Shown: positions 19,190 to 28,893, counted from the stretch's first letter. The stretch is DNA of 64,000 bases from Pseudomonadales bacterium (GCA_016779565.1 JADHNJ010000006.1:1-64000), one strand, 5' to 3'. Made by a program: numbers and translations. Notes: generated from the sequence alone by a model not told the origin.

Positions 19190-20071
19190 CTAACGCTGCT
19201 CTAGCAACAGTTGTTGAATATCTGCGTCCTTAAGGGCCCATCGCTCGGCTAGCAGATCTCTCACTTGAACGGCAGATGATCGAGCAGCGTTGGTGCCGAC
19301 GTTATCGATATCTCGTGGTATCGGAATGGCTTCGATTTTGACCGTAATTTTGGCATCGTGTCCGCAAAGAAACTGCCAAATGCTAGGGCAATGGTCGTGA
19401 TAGATGATTGTCACATCTAAAATGTCAGTGAGGTGCTGCTCAAGCGCATCCACCACCATGGCCACACCCCCGCTTTTAGGTTTTAACAAATGCTGATAGG
19501 GGCTGTGGCTTTGTTTGTGTTTTTGAGGTGTATACCGAGTACCTTCCACAAAGTTGAGCACGGACACCGGCGTTAATTTAAATCGTTCACAGGATCTTAA
19601 GGTCGTTGCTAAATCTCGTCCCCTTAAATGCGGCTTTTTCTTGAGGGTCGTGTGGCTATATCGCTTCATGATAGGAAAGTCGAGTGCCCACCAGCAGGCC
19701 CCTAATACCGGTACATAGATAAGAGATTGCTTAATAAAAAACTTGAGCATTGGAATCTGTCGGTTCATCAATCGCTGTAAAATGAGAATGTCTGTCCAGC
19801 TCTGGTGGTTGCAGATGACCAGATACCATGCATTGCAATCCAATTTCGCCGGTTTGATGGTCTCAATATTGAGCGTTTGCAGACTATCTAGGATGCGATT
19901 ATTGTTGCTGATCCAGCTCTCTGCGCACCGCATTGCGAATCGCGTACAACCAACTTGCATTTTTTCAGGTGTCAGAAACCTAATTAGTGCTGCCATACAG
20001 AGCGGCACAGCCAGCAGCAGGGTGTTAATCGTCATAGCAACCAGGGTCGCACTGCCTCTAAGGATTCGCAT
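19190..20071 (-). CDS. PlsC-family acyltransferase (YihG-like)
   Basis: 1-acyl-glycerol-3-phosphate acyltransferase-fold protein of 293 residues. The catalytic NHxxxxD box is CNHQSWTDILILQ (about residues 87-99), and the second motif FVEGTRYTP is near 172-180. A hydrophobic N-terminus (about 8-35) anchors it to the inner membrane. Length and motifs resemble the YihG/YihG-like acyltransferases rather than the short housekeeping PlsC. It transfers an acyl chain to a lysophospholipid or similar acceptor; the exact acceptor is uncertain. Confidence 0.85.
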   Translation of the reverse strand: MRILRGSATLVAMTINTLLLAVPLCMAALIRFLTPEKMQVGCTRFAMRCAESWISNNNRILDSLQTLNIETIKPAKLDCNAWYLVICNHQSWTDILILQRLMNRQIPMLKFFIKQSLIYVPVLGACWWALDFPIMKRYSHTTLKKKPHLRGRDLATTLRSCERFKLTPVSVLNFVEGTRYTPQKHKQSHSPYQHLLKPKSGGVAMVVDALEQHLTDILDVTIIYHDHCPSIWQFLCGHDAKITVKIEAIPIPRDIDNVGTNAARSSAVQVRDLLAERWALKDADIQQLLLEQR

Positions 20072-20182
20072 ACAAAATCCCTTTTAATTGACTCATGCGA
20101 GCGCCTCTGGTCCAAGCTTTAGCAACTTTACCTAGGCCGCGCGTTAGCCATAGGTTAGCGCCAGTGACAAAAGATGGGCGCA

Positions 20183-21553
20183 TCACAGTAGCCAAGTAGT
20201 GAGCGCGCTGATGATGAGCGCCCCGATTAAATTAAGTGCTAGGCCTTCTCTAACCATAATTTTAATTGGAAAAGCACCCGTGCTGAACATAATAGTGTTA
20301 GGCGCTGTTGCAACCGGCAGCATGAAGGCACAACTTGCGCTCATTGCCGCTGGAACCATGAGCACTTCAGGGGGTATTTCGGCGGCCAATGCCGCTGCGG
20401 CCAAAATTGGCAACATTAAGGTGGTGGTAGCGGTATTACTTGTGATTTCTGTCATAAAGGTGATGGTCAAACAAATGGCCAAGACCAGGAAAAAGGTATC
20501 AAGGGTCGCCTGTTCGGTCAGAAAGGCCCCGAGTTCTTGTGATAAACCAGATTCAACAAAAGCTTTAGCGATCGTGATGCCGCCTCCAAAAAGAATTAAC
20601 ATGCCCCATGGGATTTTTTCTGCGGCTTCCCAGTTGAGTAAGCGTTCACCTTTGCCATCGGGTACTAAAAACATGACGACGACAGCGAGTAGCGCGATAC
20701 TTGCATCGTTGACACTTGGTACGCCCATCAAGTCTGACCAGCCACCAAAGGGTTGGCTGCGGGTTATCCAAGCGACAGCAGTTATCGAAAAAATGATAAA
20801 TACCCGGCGTTCAGCAATTTGCCAGAGCCCGACTGGCGGTAACGAGAAGCTGCCCTTGAAGTTCAGTCCGCGGGTCAGCCAGAGCGCGCAAATGGGGACA
20901 AAAATAGCAACGATGGGAACGCCCCAACTCATCCAGGTCAGAAAGCCAATCTCATTGCCTGTTGCACTGGCATACACTTCACGAAACACGAGGTTGGGTG
21001 GTGTGCCAATGGGCGTGCCAATACCGCCGATGCTGGACGCGTAAGCGATACCGAGTAGCAGAGGCACTGCCAGGCGTTTATCTGGGGCCTTTTCAAGTAC
21101 CGCCAGTGCGACTGGCAGGAGCATCAGCGTGGTTGCGGTGTTGGATATCCACATCGAAAGTAATGCCGCCGCAGCCATGAAACCGAATACCAATCGGCGA
21201 CTGCTATTACCTCCGAAAAGATTGACCATGGTCAGGGCTACGCGTCGATGGGCGCCACTTCTTTCCATGGCAGTAGACAGGATAAAGCCCCCCATAAGGA
21301 GGAGAACCAGAGGACTGCCATAGGCCGCACCGACTTGATTGGCGTTAAGAATTCCGAAGGTAGGGAATAGAGCTAGCGGTAACAGAGAAGTGGCTGGAAT
21401 CGGTATCGGCTCAAAGACCCACCAGATGGCGGTCCATAGGGTGATGCCTGCTGTAATGGCGATCTCATCACCCAGAGACGTGTTTAGCCACAAGTAGATT
21501 GAGAGCCCAGCGACTGGTCCAAGCAACGCTAGCAATGTTCGTCGATAAGGCAT
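20183..21553 (-). CDS. SLC13-family (DASS) anion transporter
   Basis: Sodium-coupled di/tricarboxylate or sulfate carrier of the divalent anion:Na+ symporter family. The 456 residues form about 11 membrane helices. The family shows two repeated helical-hairpin regions; SNTATTLMLLPVALAVLEK (about residue 138) and TSNTATTTLMLPILAAAA (about 375) carry the repeated Ser-Asn-Thr motifs that bind Na+ and substrate. The C-terminal LPVATAPNTIMFSTG is the SLC13 signature. It is monocistronic. Dicarboxylates are the likeliest substrates, but sulfate cannot be excluded. Confidence 0.88.
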   Translation of the reverse strand: MPYRRTLLALLGPVAGLSIYLWLNTSLGDEIAITAGITLWTAIWWVFEPIPIPATSLLPLALFPTFGILNANQVGAAYGSPLVLLLMGGFILSTAMERSGAHRRVALTMVNLFGGNSSRRLVFGFMAAAALLSMWISNTATTLMLLPVALAVLEKAPDKRLAVPLLLGIAYASSIGGIGTPIGTPPNLVFREVYASATGNEIGFLTWMSWGVPIVAIFVPICALWLTRGLNFKGSFSLPPVGLWQIAERRVFIIFSITAVAWITRSQPFGGWSDLMGVPSVNDASIALLAVVVMFLVPDGKGERLLNWEAAEKIPWGMLILFGGGITIAKAFVESGLSQELGAFLTEQATLDTFFLVLAICLTITFMTEITSNTATTTLMLPILAAAALAAEIPPEVLMVPAAMSASCAFMLPVATAPNTIMFSTGAFPIKIMVREGLALNLIGALIISALTTWLL

Positions 21554-21620
21554 GGTGATCGTCTTCAGGAAGTGACAAGATTATAAGATACAGTGCGTCA
21601 CAAAACGAAGACACATTCCG

Positions 21621-23024
21621 ATGGCCGAAACCTTTTTTTGGTATGACTTAGAGACGACAGGTACGCATTCGGTTTTAGACAGGATTGTTCAGTTCGCCGG
21701 TCAAAGAACCGATATGTCGCTCAAACCTGTCGGGCCAGCGATAAATTTCTATATAAAACCTGCATGGGAAGCCTTAATTCATCCCGAGGCGGCGCTGGTA
21801 ACCGGAATAGATCCAGAGCTTCTCGACCAAAATGGTGTCACAGAACGGGTTGGTCTTGAACGAATTCTTGAACAGTTTGCCGAGCCAGGGACCTGTGTGG
21901 TTGGCTACAACAGCTTTCGGTTTGACGACGAATTTATCCGGCAGGGTCTTTACCGCAACTTTTTCGATCCTTACGCGCGTGAGTGGCAAAACGGAAACTC
22001 CCGATGGGACCTCATACAATTGGCAAGATTGGCTTATGGCCTACGACCGGATGGTCTAGATTGGCCTACGCATCCATCAGGGAAGCCGTCTTTCAAATTA
22101 GAGGATTTAGCGCGGGCAAACCAACTGCAGCATACGCATGCTCATGATGCCTTATCAGATATTCATGCCACGATAGGTTTAGCCTCGCGACTGCAAAAAG
22201 CGCAACCTAGGCTGTTCGATTACCATTATCGTTGGCGTCGAAAACAGACCGTGATCGATGCGATGTACCCCTTAGGGAAAACTCCGTGGTTATTTGCGGG
22301 TGGTTTTGGACCTGTCAGTGATCGAACTTTGGTACCTCTGTTACCCTTCATGACCCATCCAGTTAACGCGAATTCGCTGATATGCATTGACTTACGGGTT
22401 GACCCGTCCACTTATCTTGATTTGAGCCCTGACAAGCTCATTGCGCGATGCCTTGGTACCGAAAACGAACCACTGTCCCAAAGAATTCTGCACATTATGC
22501 AAATCAATCGCTGCCCGCCAGTTGCCCCTTTTTCGACCTTACCCGAAGCTGTTGAGCCCAATCTAAGTTGGCAAGTTGATACGATTAAAGGCCACGTCCG
22601 GCAGATTCAGAAAAGTCCTCGGTTGTTTGCGCTTTTGAGTGACGGTTTGCTCAATGAGCCTCGTAGGGTAGTCGCTGACGTAGATTTTCAATTGTATTCC
22701 GGAGGGTTTGTCTCTAAGGATGATCAGCAGAAGTTCAGTCTAGCGAGACAAAGCTTAAGTCCTGACCTGGTTTTTGATGATGACCGGCTCAACGAACTGT
22801 ATTTTCGTTTTAGGGCACGACAAGACGGCGCTAACTTGACCGAGGAAGAGCAAATTCGTTGGCATGCGTATCTACAAGCGCTTTGGTGTGACAACGATCG
22901 CTTGCGTGATCTCTATCAGCTCACCCAAAAGAAGCTGTTAGACCATCCTGACAGCGATATTGTGCCTAAATTGTTAGACCGATTAAGTCGCCAGGCTGCC
23001 GATCTCGAAATTAGCCTGATCTAA
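21621..23024 (+). CDS. sbcB: Exodeoxyribonuclease I
   Basis: 3'-to-5' single-strand DNA exonuclease acting in recombination and mismatch repair. The 467 residues (Escherichia coli 475) start with the DEDD exonuclease motif FFWYDLETTGTH (Asp and Glu ligands near residues 8-10), then GYNSFRFDDEFIRQGLYRNFFDPY (about 94-117), and the third motif AHDALSDIHATIGLA (about 174-188). The C-terminal SH3-like and helical exonuclease I domains are collinear with SbcB. It overlaps the convergent M18 aminopeptidase gene by 4 bases. Confidence 0.97.
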   Translation: MAETFFWYDLETTGTHSVLDRIVQFAGQRTDMSLKPVGPAINFYIKPAWEALIHPEAALVTGIDPELLDQNGVTERVGLERILEQFAEPGTCVVGYNSFRFDDEFIRQGLYRNFFDPYAREWQNGNSRWDLIQLARLAYGLRPDGLDWPTHPSGKPSFKLEDLARANQLQHTHAHDALSDIHATIGLASRLQKAQPRLFDYHYRWRRKQTVIDAMYPLGKTPWLFAGGFGPVSDRTLVPLLPFMTHPVNANSLICIDLRVDPSTYLDLSPDKLIARCLGTENEPLSQRILHIMQINRCPPVAPFSTLPEAVEPNLSWQVDTIKGHVRQIQKSPRLFALLSDGLLNEPRRVVADVDFQLYSGGFVSKDDQQKFSLARQSLSPDLVFDDDRLNELYFRFRARQDGANLTEEEQIRWHAYLQALWCDNDRLRDLYQLTQKKLLDHPDSDIVPKLLDRLSRQAADLEISLI

Positions 23025-24331
23025 TCAGCGGAGGTAATAGATAGACCTCCTTCGGATCCCAGAAATGCCGATAGCGCTGTGAATAAATGCGCTGTATCTT
23101 GGGTCCCAGCTAATTCTCTGATTGAGTGCATGCCAAAGGTTGGTAAGCCAACGTCAAGCGTTTTGATGCCGAGCTTACTTGCGGTAATTGGGCCAATAGT
23201 GCTGCCGCAACCCATGTCAGATCGGGTTACGAATACTTGAAATGGCACGGCTACCGACTCGCATATCGATTTAAAAATACTGTGTGTATCTGAGTTGGTT
23301 GCATAGCGCTGGTTTGCGTTGATCTTTATCACAGGCCCGGCGTTGATTTTAGGGCCATGGTTAGGATCATGCTTAGAGGCATAATTAGGATGAACGCCGT
23401 GGGCGTTATCGGTTGAAATCAGCAGGGAGCCAGCCAAAGTTCGCACCCTTTCCTCGGGCGACGGCAGCAGTCGGTCGATGACATCGATTAAAAAGCTGCC
23501 GTCAGCACCAGCATAAGAGGTACTGCCAATTTCTTCATGGTCGTTGAACACAATCATGGTGTTTGCGCTTTGGGGCACGCTGATAAATGCCTTTAACGCG
23601 ATAAAACAAGACAGCAAATTATCGAGGCGAGCGCTTGCAATGAACTCTTGCGCTGAGCCGATGATTTTCGGTGGATTGGTGTCGTAAAAGCTGAGGTCCC
23701 AAGCCAGAACACGATCGATCTGCTTGCCGGGATGAGAGCGCTCTATTTCCTCGATTAAGCGAGCCTCTAAATTAAATTCACTTTGAGCGACAATCGGTGG
23801 AAGATCGGTTTGAGCGTTTATAGTTCTTGACGTGTTAGCCTCTCGATCAAGATGAATTGCGAGGCTGGGAATCGTTGCGATGGCCGTGTCGAAGTCGATC
23901 AAACCATTTCTCAGCGCACCGCTCGCCAAACGATAAGTCACTTTGCCAGCCAAGCTCAAATCGCGATCGAACCAAGGATTCAGCAGGACGCCTCCGTAGA
24001 CCTCGACTCCAATTTGATGGTATCCCAACTGGCTTATACTAGGATTGGGCTTTACCTTTAAACAGGGGCTATCAGTATGGGCGCCTATTATTTTAAGACC
24101 AGATTCGGGCAGCTTATCCCGGTCTAAATTGAAGGCGATGATTGAGGAGTCTGCGCGGGTGACAAAAAAGCGCCCGGCATCTAGATTCCAAGCCTCTGAT
24201 TCATCAAGTTGAGTGAAGCCTGCCGCTACCAGCGCATCAGTCGTCGAGCGAGTGGCGTGGTAGGGGGTCGGAGAAGCCTTGATAAAAGCCAGCAGCTGGT
24301 CGTTAAGCGATTCTGTCATGGTGATAGGCAA
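23021..24331 (-). CDS. apeB: M18-family aminopeptidase
   Basis: Zinc-dependent M18 aminopeptidase (aspartyl aminopeptidase group), 436 residues, cytosolic. Metal and catalytic motifs: GAHTDSPCLKVKPN (His and Asp, near residues 82-95), FNDHEEIGSTSYAGADG (catalytic Glu and metal Glu, near 268), and the final His ligand in DVGLPTFGMHSIRE near the C-terminus. ISTDNAHGVHPNY is also conserved. The name apeB follows Pseudomonas usage and rests on family similarity only. Its stop overlaps sbcB by 4 bases in convergent orientation. Confidence 0.92.
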   Translation of the reverse strand: MPITMTESLNDQLLAFIKASPTPYHATRSTTDALVAAGFTQLDESEAWNLDAGRFFVTRADSSIIAFNLDRDKLPESGLKIIGAHTDSPCLKVKPNPSISQLGYHQIGVEVYGGVLLNPWFDRDLSLAGKVTYRLASGALRNGLIDFDTAIATIPSLAIHLDREANTSRTINAQTDLPPIVAQSEFNLEARLIEEIERSHPGKQIDRVLAWDLSFYDTNPPKIIGSAQEFIASARLDNLLSCFIALKAFISVPQSANTMIVFNDHEEIGSTSYAGADGSFLIDVIDRLLPSPEERVRTLAGSLLISTDNAHGVHPNYASKHDPNHGPKINAGPVIKINANQRYATNSDTHSIFKSICESVAVPFQVFVTRSDMGCGSTIGPITASKLGIKTLDVGLPTFGMHSIRELAGTQDTAHLFTALSAFLGSEGGLSITSAD

Positions 24332-24399
24332 GTAGTTTAAAGAAGGATTATAGCAGGCAAAAGTCAGTCAATCGTAGCGAGTGGTTGAGGGTAATTCGT

Positions 24400-24427
24400 T
24401 GAATTGTCGAGACTGCCGTACTAAAAT
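24400..24427 (+). promoter_or_regulatory. Predicted sigma-70 promoter for the riboswitch-controlled gene
   Basis: TTGAAT at about 24400 and TAAAAT at 24422-24427 with a spacer of 16-17 bases. The predicted start site, near 24433, falls at the first base of the riboswitch P1 stem, so the aptamer would begin the transcript. Confidence 0.55.
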
Positions 24428-24432
24428 TTCGG

Positions 24433-24486
24433 GTGCGCCGTTTTGATTTCAGCTTGCGGGCGCATAACAAATGCCGCTAAAGCGGT
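24433..24486 (+). promoter_or_regulatory. SAM-II-like riboswitch aptamer
   Basis: Stem P1 TGCGCC (24434-24439) pairs with GGCGCA (24459-24464). The P1 loop holds TGATTT (24444-24449) and AGCTTGC (24451-24457), and the 3' tail holds ATAACAA and then GCTAAAGCGG (24476-24485). GC of TTGC can pair with GC of GCTAAA, and AGC with the following GC, giving the H-type pseudoknot of SAM-II aptamers. TGATTT, TTGC and GCTAAA are the conserved ligand-binding strings. Four extra bases between P1 and TGATTT are atypical. The downstream gene is a methionine-pathway enzyme, the usual SAM-II target. Confidence 0.75.
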
Positions 24487-24490
24487 TTGG

Positions 24491-24512
24491 CCCGCCTGTT
24501 AGCGGGTTTTTT
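24491..24512 (+). terminator. Riboswitch-linked intrinsic terminator
   Basis: CCCGC (24491-24495), loop CTGTTA, GCGGG (24502-24506), six T to 24512, lying between the aptamer and the ribosome binding site GGAG (24519-24522). GCGGGC in the aptamer (24456-24461) is perfectly complementary to GCCCGC (24490-24495), so an antiterminator can form only when the aptamer is unfolded. This predicts that SAM turns the gene off. Confidence 0.85.
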
Positions 24513-24529
24513 CGTTTTGGAGCCCAACT

Positions 24530-25750
24530 ATGGGATTTACCACTCAGATATTGCACTCAGATCGCCGATTCGGTGTTGAACATGGCAACTTAATCAAACC
24601 GGTTCATCCAGGCGTGACCTACGGGTACGACGACGCGCGAGAATTAGCTGCGGTCTTTCAAGGTAAACAAAAAGGGTACACCTATGGTCGTCAAATAAAC
24701 CCGACCGTCGAGGCGCTTCATCAAAAAATGAACCTCATGGAAGGTGGAATCGCAAGTTTAGCGTTTGCCACTGGAATGGCCGCGATCGGTACCATGCTGT
24801 TTGCGCTTCTTAGACGAGGGGATCATGTGATTGCCTCAAAATACTTGTTCGGCAACACCGCAAGCCTGTTTGAGTCTTTCAGTCGTCACGGCATCGAGGT
24901 GTCCTTTGTCGATTTGGGAGACGCTGAGGAAGCCCAATACGCGATCAAAGACAACTCTAAATTACTATTTGTCGAGACGATCGCTAACCCAAGAACGCAG
25001 GTTGCCGACCTTGAAGGCTTGGGGCGGTTATGTAAAACCCACGGGCTTGTCTATGTTGTCGACAATACCCTGACGACGCCCTACTTGTTTCAGCCTAAAA
25101 ACGTAGATGCCAATTTGGTGGTGAATTCGCTGACAAAATATATCGGTGGGCATGGTAACGCGCTCGGAGGTTGCGTCACTGATCTAGGCAGCTTCGACTG
25201 GGCTACCTTCGCTAATATCCTCCCTGATTATCAATCTGGAGATCCTGCGCTGTTTGCGATGAACCAAATGAAAAAAAAGGGCTTAAGAGATTTTGGCGCG
25301 AGTCTTGGTGCTGATGCCGCGCATCGCTTGTCGGTGGGTTCTGACACGTTGTCGCTGAGAATGGAAAGAGCCTGTGACAATGCACAGAAGTTAGCAGAAT
25401 TCTTTCAGGACCATCCGGCCGTTGAGCAGACTTACTACCCAGGCCTCAATAGTCATGATCATTACGAGCGTGTGGCACATTTATTTAAGCGGCCAGGCGC
25501 GATCTTGAGTTTCGAGCTTAAACCAGAGTTCGATTGTTTTGAGCGTTTGAACAGACTGAAAACCGTCATTAAGGCAACGCATTTAGGTGACGTTAGGACT
25601 CTAGCGATACCGGTTGCGCATTCGATATTTTACGAATTAGGCGCTGAGCGTCGAGCGGCGATGGGAATTAAAGATAATCTTATTAGGTTGTCCGTTGGGA
25701 TAGAGGACATAGAAGACCTCTTATCGGATTTTGATCAAGCTTTAGCCTGA
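24530..25750 (+). CDS. Cystathionine gamma-synthase family PLP enzyme (O-acylhomoserine sulfhydrylase-like)
   Basis: PLP-dependent Cys/Met-metabolism enzyme of 406 residues. YGRQINPTVEALHQKM (about 50-65) and FATGMAAIGTML (about 84-95) bind substrate and phosphate; VVDNTLTTPYL (about 179) supplies the Asp that contacts the PLP ring; the Schiff-base Lys is in NSLTKYIGGHGNALGG (about 207). The C-terminal LIRLSVGIEDIEDLLSDF is standard. It probably makes homocysteine or cystathionine from an activated homoserine. The sequence does not settle which. The upstream SAM-II-like riboswitch and terminator place it under feedback by S-adenosylmethionine. Confidence 0.88.
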   Translation: MGFTTQILHSDRRFGVEHGNLIKPVHPGVTYGYDDARELAAVFQGKQKGYTYGRQINPTVEALHQKMNLMEGGIASLAFATGMAAIGTMLFALLRRGDHVIASKYLFGNTASLFESFSRHGIEVSFVDLGDAEEAQYAIKDNSKLLFVETIANPRTQVADLEGLGRLCKTHGLVYVVDNTLTTPYLFQPKNVDANLVVNSLTKYIGGHGNALGGCVTDLGSFDWATFANILPDYQSGDPALFAMNQMKKKGLRDFGASLGADAAHRLSVGSDTLSLRMERACDNAQKLAEFFQDHPAVEQTYYPGLNSHDHYERVAHLFKRPGAILSFELKPEFDCFERLNRLKTVIKATHLGDVRTLAIPVAHSIFYELGAERRAAMGIKDNLIRLSVGIEDIEDLLSDFDQALA

Positions 25751-25920
25751 TTGTGCTACCTTAAAAAATGGTCGTGGTTTAGTGTTTGAAACAACGAACG
25801 ACGATGCCAACGAGATAGATTGTAATAGGCGTTAGGTCTGTTGCAGGCGGTTTAAAACCAAGTAATCGCTCCCTTCCAAGATGGGATTTGTTGAAAACAA
25901 AACCAAGGAGATCCTCAGAG

Positions 25921-26829
25921 ATGACAGCAGCACTATTAACCACCAACCTATCGCTGCCGAACAAACGAACCGGAAAAGTCAGAGATCTATATGACGTTAC
26001 GCTACCTGATGGTGGAGAGGGTCTACTGATTATTGCCTCTGACCGGGTCAGTGTTTTTGATGTGGTCCTAGAAAATGGCATTCCCGGAAAAGGCGCAATG
26101 CTGACCAAGATCTCCAAGTTTTGGTTCGAATATTTCTCAGGCACCTATAAGCATCATTTAGTGAGCACGGAGATTCGGGATGTGCCGGGTTTGACCGAAG
26201 CAGACTACCAGATGTTAGACGGTAGAGTGATGATATGTCGCAAGAATCGGGTGGTGCCGGTTGAGTGTATTGTTCGAGGGTATTTAACGGGAAGTGGGTT
26301 TAAAGATTATCTCAGAACCGGTGAAGTCTGCGGGATACCGCTGCCCGCCGGAATGGTTAATTCTGATCGTATTGAGGCGCCCTTGTTCACGCCCAGCACG
26401 AAGGCTGAAACAGGTCATGATGAGAATATTAGTTTTGAAGAAAGTTGTCGGGTAGCCGGGCGTGAGCTTATGGAGCAGATTCGAGACCAGTCAATTGCAA
26501 TTTATAATCAGGGCCGCGCTTATGCTGGCGAGCGAGGCATTCTTATTGCAGATACGAAATTCGAATTCGGGCTTGAGCCGGACTCGGATCAACCAGTTTT
26601 AATTGATGAGGTGTTGACCCCTGATAGCTCACGGTTTTGGCCGGCCGATGAGTGGCGTCCAGGAGAAGAACAAAATAGTTTTGATAAGCAATTTGTTCGT
26701 AACTATACCGAGGGCTTGGTCGCCGAAGGTCTCTGGAACAAAGAAGCACCCGGGCCCGCACTGCCAAACGAGGTGATTGAACAGACACTCATGCGATATG
26801 ATCAAGCGTATCAGAAACTCATGTCCTAA
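25921..26829 (+). CDS. purC: Phosphoribosylaminoimidazole-succinocarboxamide synthase
   Basis: ATP-dependent SAICAR synthase of purine biosynthesis: joins CAIR and aspartate. ATG 25921, with AAGGAG 10 bases upstream (25905-25910), gives 302 residues, the longer form of the enzyme seen in yeast and many proteobacteria, not the 237-residue Escherichia coli type. Conserved segments are GKVRDLYDV (ATP loop), [28 protein letters not shown]-like text near residue 107-125, and [15 protein letters not shown] near 225. In-frame TTG codons at 25888 and 25891 are weaker starts. It overlaps the convergent msrA by 4 bases. Confidence 0.97.
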   Translation: MTAALLTTNLSLPNKRTGKVRDLYDVTLPDGGEGLLIIASDRVSVFDVVLENGIPGKGAMLTKISKFWFEYFSGTYKHHLVSTEIRDVPGLTEADYQMLDGRVMICRKNRVVPVECIVRGYLTGSGFKDYLRTGEVCGIPLPAGMVNSDRIEAPLFTPSTKAETGHDENISFEESCRVAGRELMEQIRDQSIAIYNQGRAYAGERGILIADTKFEFGLEPDSDQPVLIDEVLTPDSSRFWPADEWRPGEEQNSFDKQFVRNYTEGLVAEGLWNKEAPGPALPNEVIEQTLMRYDQAYQKLMS

Positions 26830-27455
26830 TAGCAGACTCCAGTGCCGCCCAAGCCACAGTAGCCATTAGGCACTTTCGCAAGATACTGTTGATGGTAGTG
26901 CTCGGCATAGTAAAACGGCACAGTTTCTCTAATTTCGGTCGTGATTGATGGATAGCCTGCAGACGTCAGTTGTTGTTGGAAATGCTGCAGGCTGGTCTTG
27001 GCGATCGCGGTTTGATGCGCATTCGCAGTGTATATGCTGGATCGATATTGGGTGCCCAGGTCGTTACCTTGACGCATGCCTTGGGTGGGATCGTGGCTTT
27101 CCCAAAAGGTCGTAAGCAGCGTTTCAAAACTGATCTCAGCGGGATCCCAGACGACGAGCACGACCTCGGTGTGGCCAGTTTGTCCAGAGCACACCTCTTC
27201 ATAACTCGGGTTAGGCGTATGCCCGCCCGCATAGCCGGCCGCAGTAGTAACAACACCAGGGAGAGACCAGAATTTTCGTTCTGCGCCCCAAAAGCATCCC
27301 ATACCAAATTGAACTTGCTGTAGCGCCGCGTCGAAAGGACCTTGCAGAGGACGACCATGAACAAAATGCTGGGCTGGCACGGGTATTGGCTCAGGCCGAC
27401 CTGGCAGAGCGTTTTCTTTAGAGGGTAAGGTCGCTGGCTTTGAAAATAAACCCAT
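26826..27455 (-). CDS. msrA: Peptide methionine sulfoxide reductase A
   Basis: Reduces the S-epimer of methionine sulfoxide in proteins. The catalytic motif GMGCFWGAE (about residues 51-59) holds the nucleophilic Cys; the second Cys needed for disulfide relay is near the C-terminus in [15 protein letters not shown]-type text appears as [25 protein letters not shown]. Length 209 is like Escherichia coli MsrA (212), with its long N-terminal extension. The gene is convergent with purC. Confidence 0.96.
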   Translation of the reverse strand: MGLFSKPATLPSKENALPGRPEPIPVPAQHFVHGRPLQGPFDAALQQVQFGMGCFWGAERKFWSLPGVVTTAAGYAGGHTPNPSYEEVCSGQTGHTEVVLVVWDPAEISFETLLTTFWESHDPTQGMRQGNDLGTQYRSSIYTANAHQTAIAKTSLQHFQQQLTSAGYPSITTEIRETVPFYYAEHYHQQYLAKVPNGYCGLGGTGVCY

Positions 27456-27602
27456 TCTCGGTAGCTCCTATGAAAAGCAGATCATCATCCCAGTATAGAG
27501 GTTTTAAGTCGGTATTTGCAGATGCAAATGTAGGTCTTTTTACCGCCTTAATTAAAATCGCGGTATGCTGTGGTTTTGGTAATCATCAGGTTAAGAGAGT
27601 AG

Positions 27603-28760
27603 GTGGCAGTGAATCCGTATTTTGATGAGATCCTTGATCGTCGAGGAACCGCGAGCTCGAAGTGGGAGAAATACGCCGGACAAGATGTCATTCCAATGTG
27701 GGTCGCTGATATGGACTTTCCAGCACCCGCAGAGGTTACCGAGGCGCTGGCCACAAGAATCAGCCACCCGATTTATGGGTACACCGTGGTGCCTGACTCA
27801 TTGACTTCGGTTACCTTGAATCGGTTCGCCGAGCGGTACCACTGGTCTTTGACAGAAGAGGATTTAGAGTGGATCCCAGGAATCGTCCCTGCAATCAATC
27901 AAGCCATTCGAGGCTTAGTGAGACCGGGCGGTGCGGTTGTAACGGCGACACCCGTTTATCATCCCTTTCTGCAGGCGCCTGGTCATATGGGGCGTCAACT
28001 CATGACGCTTCCCATGACAGCAGATGATGACTGGCAATTTCCCTTGCGTGCCTTTGAGCAATCAGCCGAAACGTATCCTGAAATTGATCTTTTACTGTTG
28101 TGTCATCCAATGAACCCGGTTGGTCGCACCATAGATGAGACCATGCTGGCGGCAATTGTCGAGATCTGCGTCACCCACGATATTGTGATCATATCGGATG
28201 AAATTCACTCAGAGATTGTTTTCGATGGACGAATGCACACGCCGCTGGCAACACTCAGCGAGCGAGCCGCTCAGCAGTCGCTAACCTTTCATGCAGCGTC
28301 AAAGACTTTTAATTTAGCGGGTTTGGGTTGCGCGGTGGTGATCGCTCAAAACCCGCATTTGATGGCCCGTTTTAAAGCCGCAGGCGCGGGAATTATGGCA
28401 AATGTTAATACCCTTGGTTACGTCGCGACCGAGGCGGCTTGGTCATCGTGTGAGTATTGGCATCAACAACTCTTGGCCTATCTTACTGACAACAGAAATT
28501 TTCTGGTGGAAAGAGTTGAAGCGATTCAAGGGGTTTCGATGACGCCTCCGGAAGCTACGTATCTTGCCTGGCTGAACATTGAAGCCCTGGATATCAAAGA
28601 TCCAGAGGCCTTCTTTCGTGCTGCAGGAGTTGGCCTATCACCGGGTAGCCAGTTTATGGGTGAAGGGTATGTGCGTTTAAATTTTGGTTGCCCTCGGGCA
28701 TTGCTCGAGCAGGGACTCGATCGATTTGAAACTGCGTGCCTTGGCCGGTGGCAAACTTGA
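27603..28760 (+). CDS. MalY/PatB-type C-S lyase (cystathionine beta-lyase-like aminotransferase)
   Basis: Fold-type I PLP enzyme of 385 residues in the MalY/PatB group, which cleaves C-S bonds of cystathionine and S-substituted cysteines. MWVADMDFPAPAEVTEAL is the family N-terminal motif (about residues 31-48); LCHPMNPVGR and IISDEIHSEIVFDG bind PLP; the Schiff-base Lys is in HAASKTFNLAGLG (about 235). Translation starts at GTG 27603 or GTG 27609; no ATG is available. MalY in Escherichia coli also moonlights as a regulator, but nothing here points to that. Confidence 0.9.
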   Translation: MAVNPYFDEILDRRGTASSKWEKYAGQDVIPMWVADMDFPAPAEVTEALATRISHPIYGYTVVPDSLTSVTLNRFAERYHWSLTEEDLEWIPGIVPAINQAIRGLVRPGGAVVTATPVYHPFLQAPGHMGRQLMTLPMTADDDWQFPLRAFEQSAETYPEIDLLLLCHPMNPVGRTIDETMLAAIVEICVTHDIVIISDEIHSEIVFDGRMHTPLATLSERAAQQSLTFHAASKTFNLAGLGCAVVIAQNPHLMARFKAAGAGIMANVNTLGYVATEAAWSSCEYWHQQLLAYLTDNRNFLVERVEAIQGVSMTPPEATYLAWLNIEALDIKDPEAFFRAAGVGLSPGSQFMGEGYVRLNFGCPRALLEQGLDRFETACLGRWQT

Positions 28761-28860
28761 GTCATTAAGGCCACACTGACAAGCCGATCGGTTTTGTTTT
28801 TTGAGGTTCTCGCAAGCTAAGAGCGTATTAGAATTTACCGAGTTAGACTTCGGCGTGGTC

Positions 28861-28866
28861 TATAAT
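28861..28866 (+). promoter_or_regulatory. -10 box before the enoyl-CoA hydratase gene
   Basis: A perfect TATAAT at 28861-28866, 28 bases before ATG 28894, followed by the strong ribosome binding site AAGGAGGAA (28882-28890). No good -35 lies at 16-18 bases, so it may be activator-dependent. Confidence 0.4.
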
Positions 28867-28893
28867 GATTTTTTAGCGATTAAGGAGGAAAAA

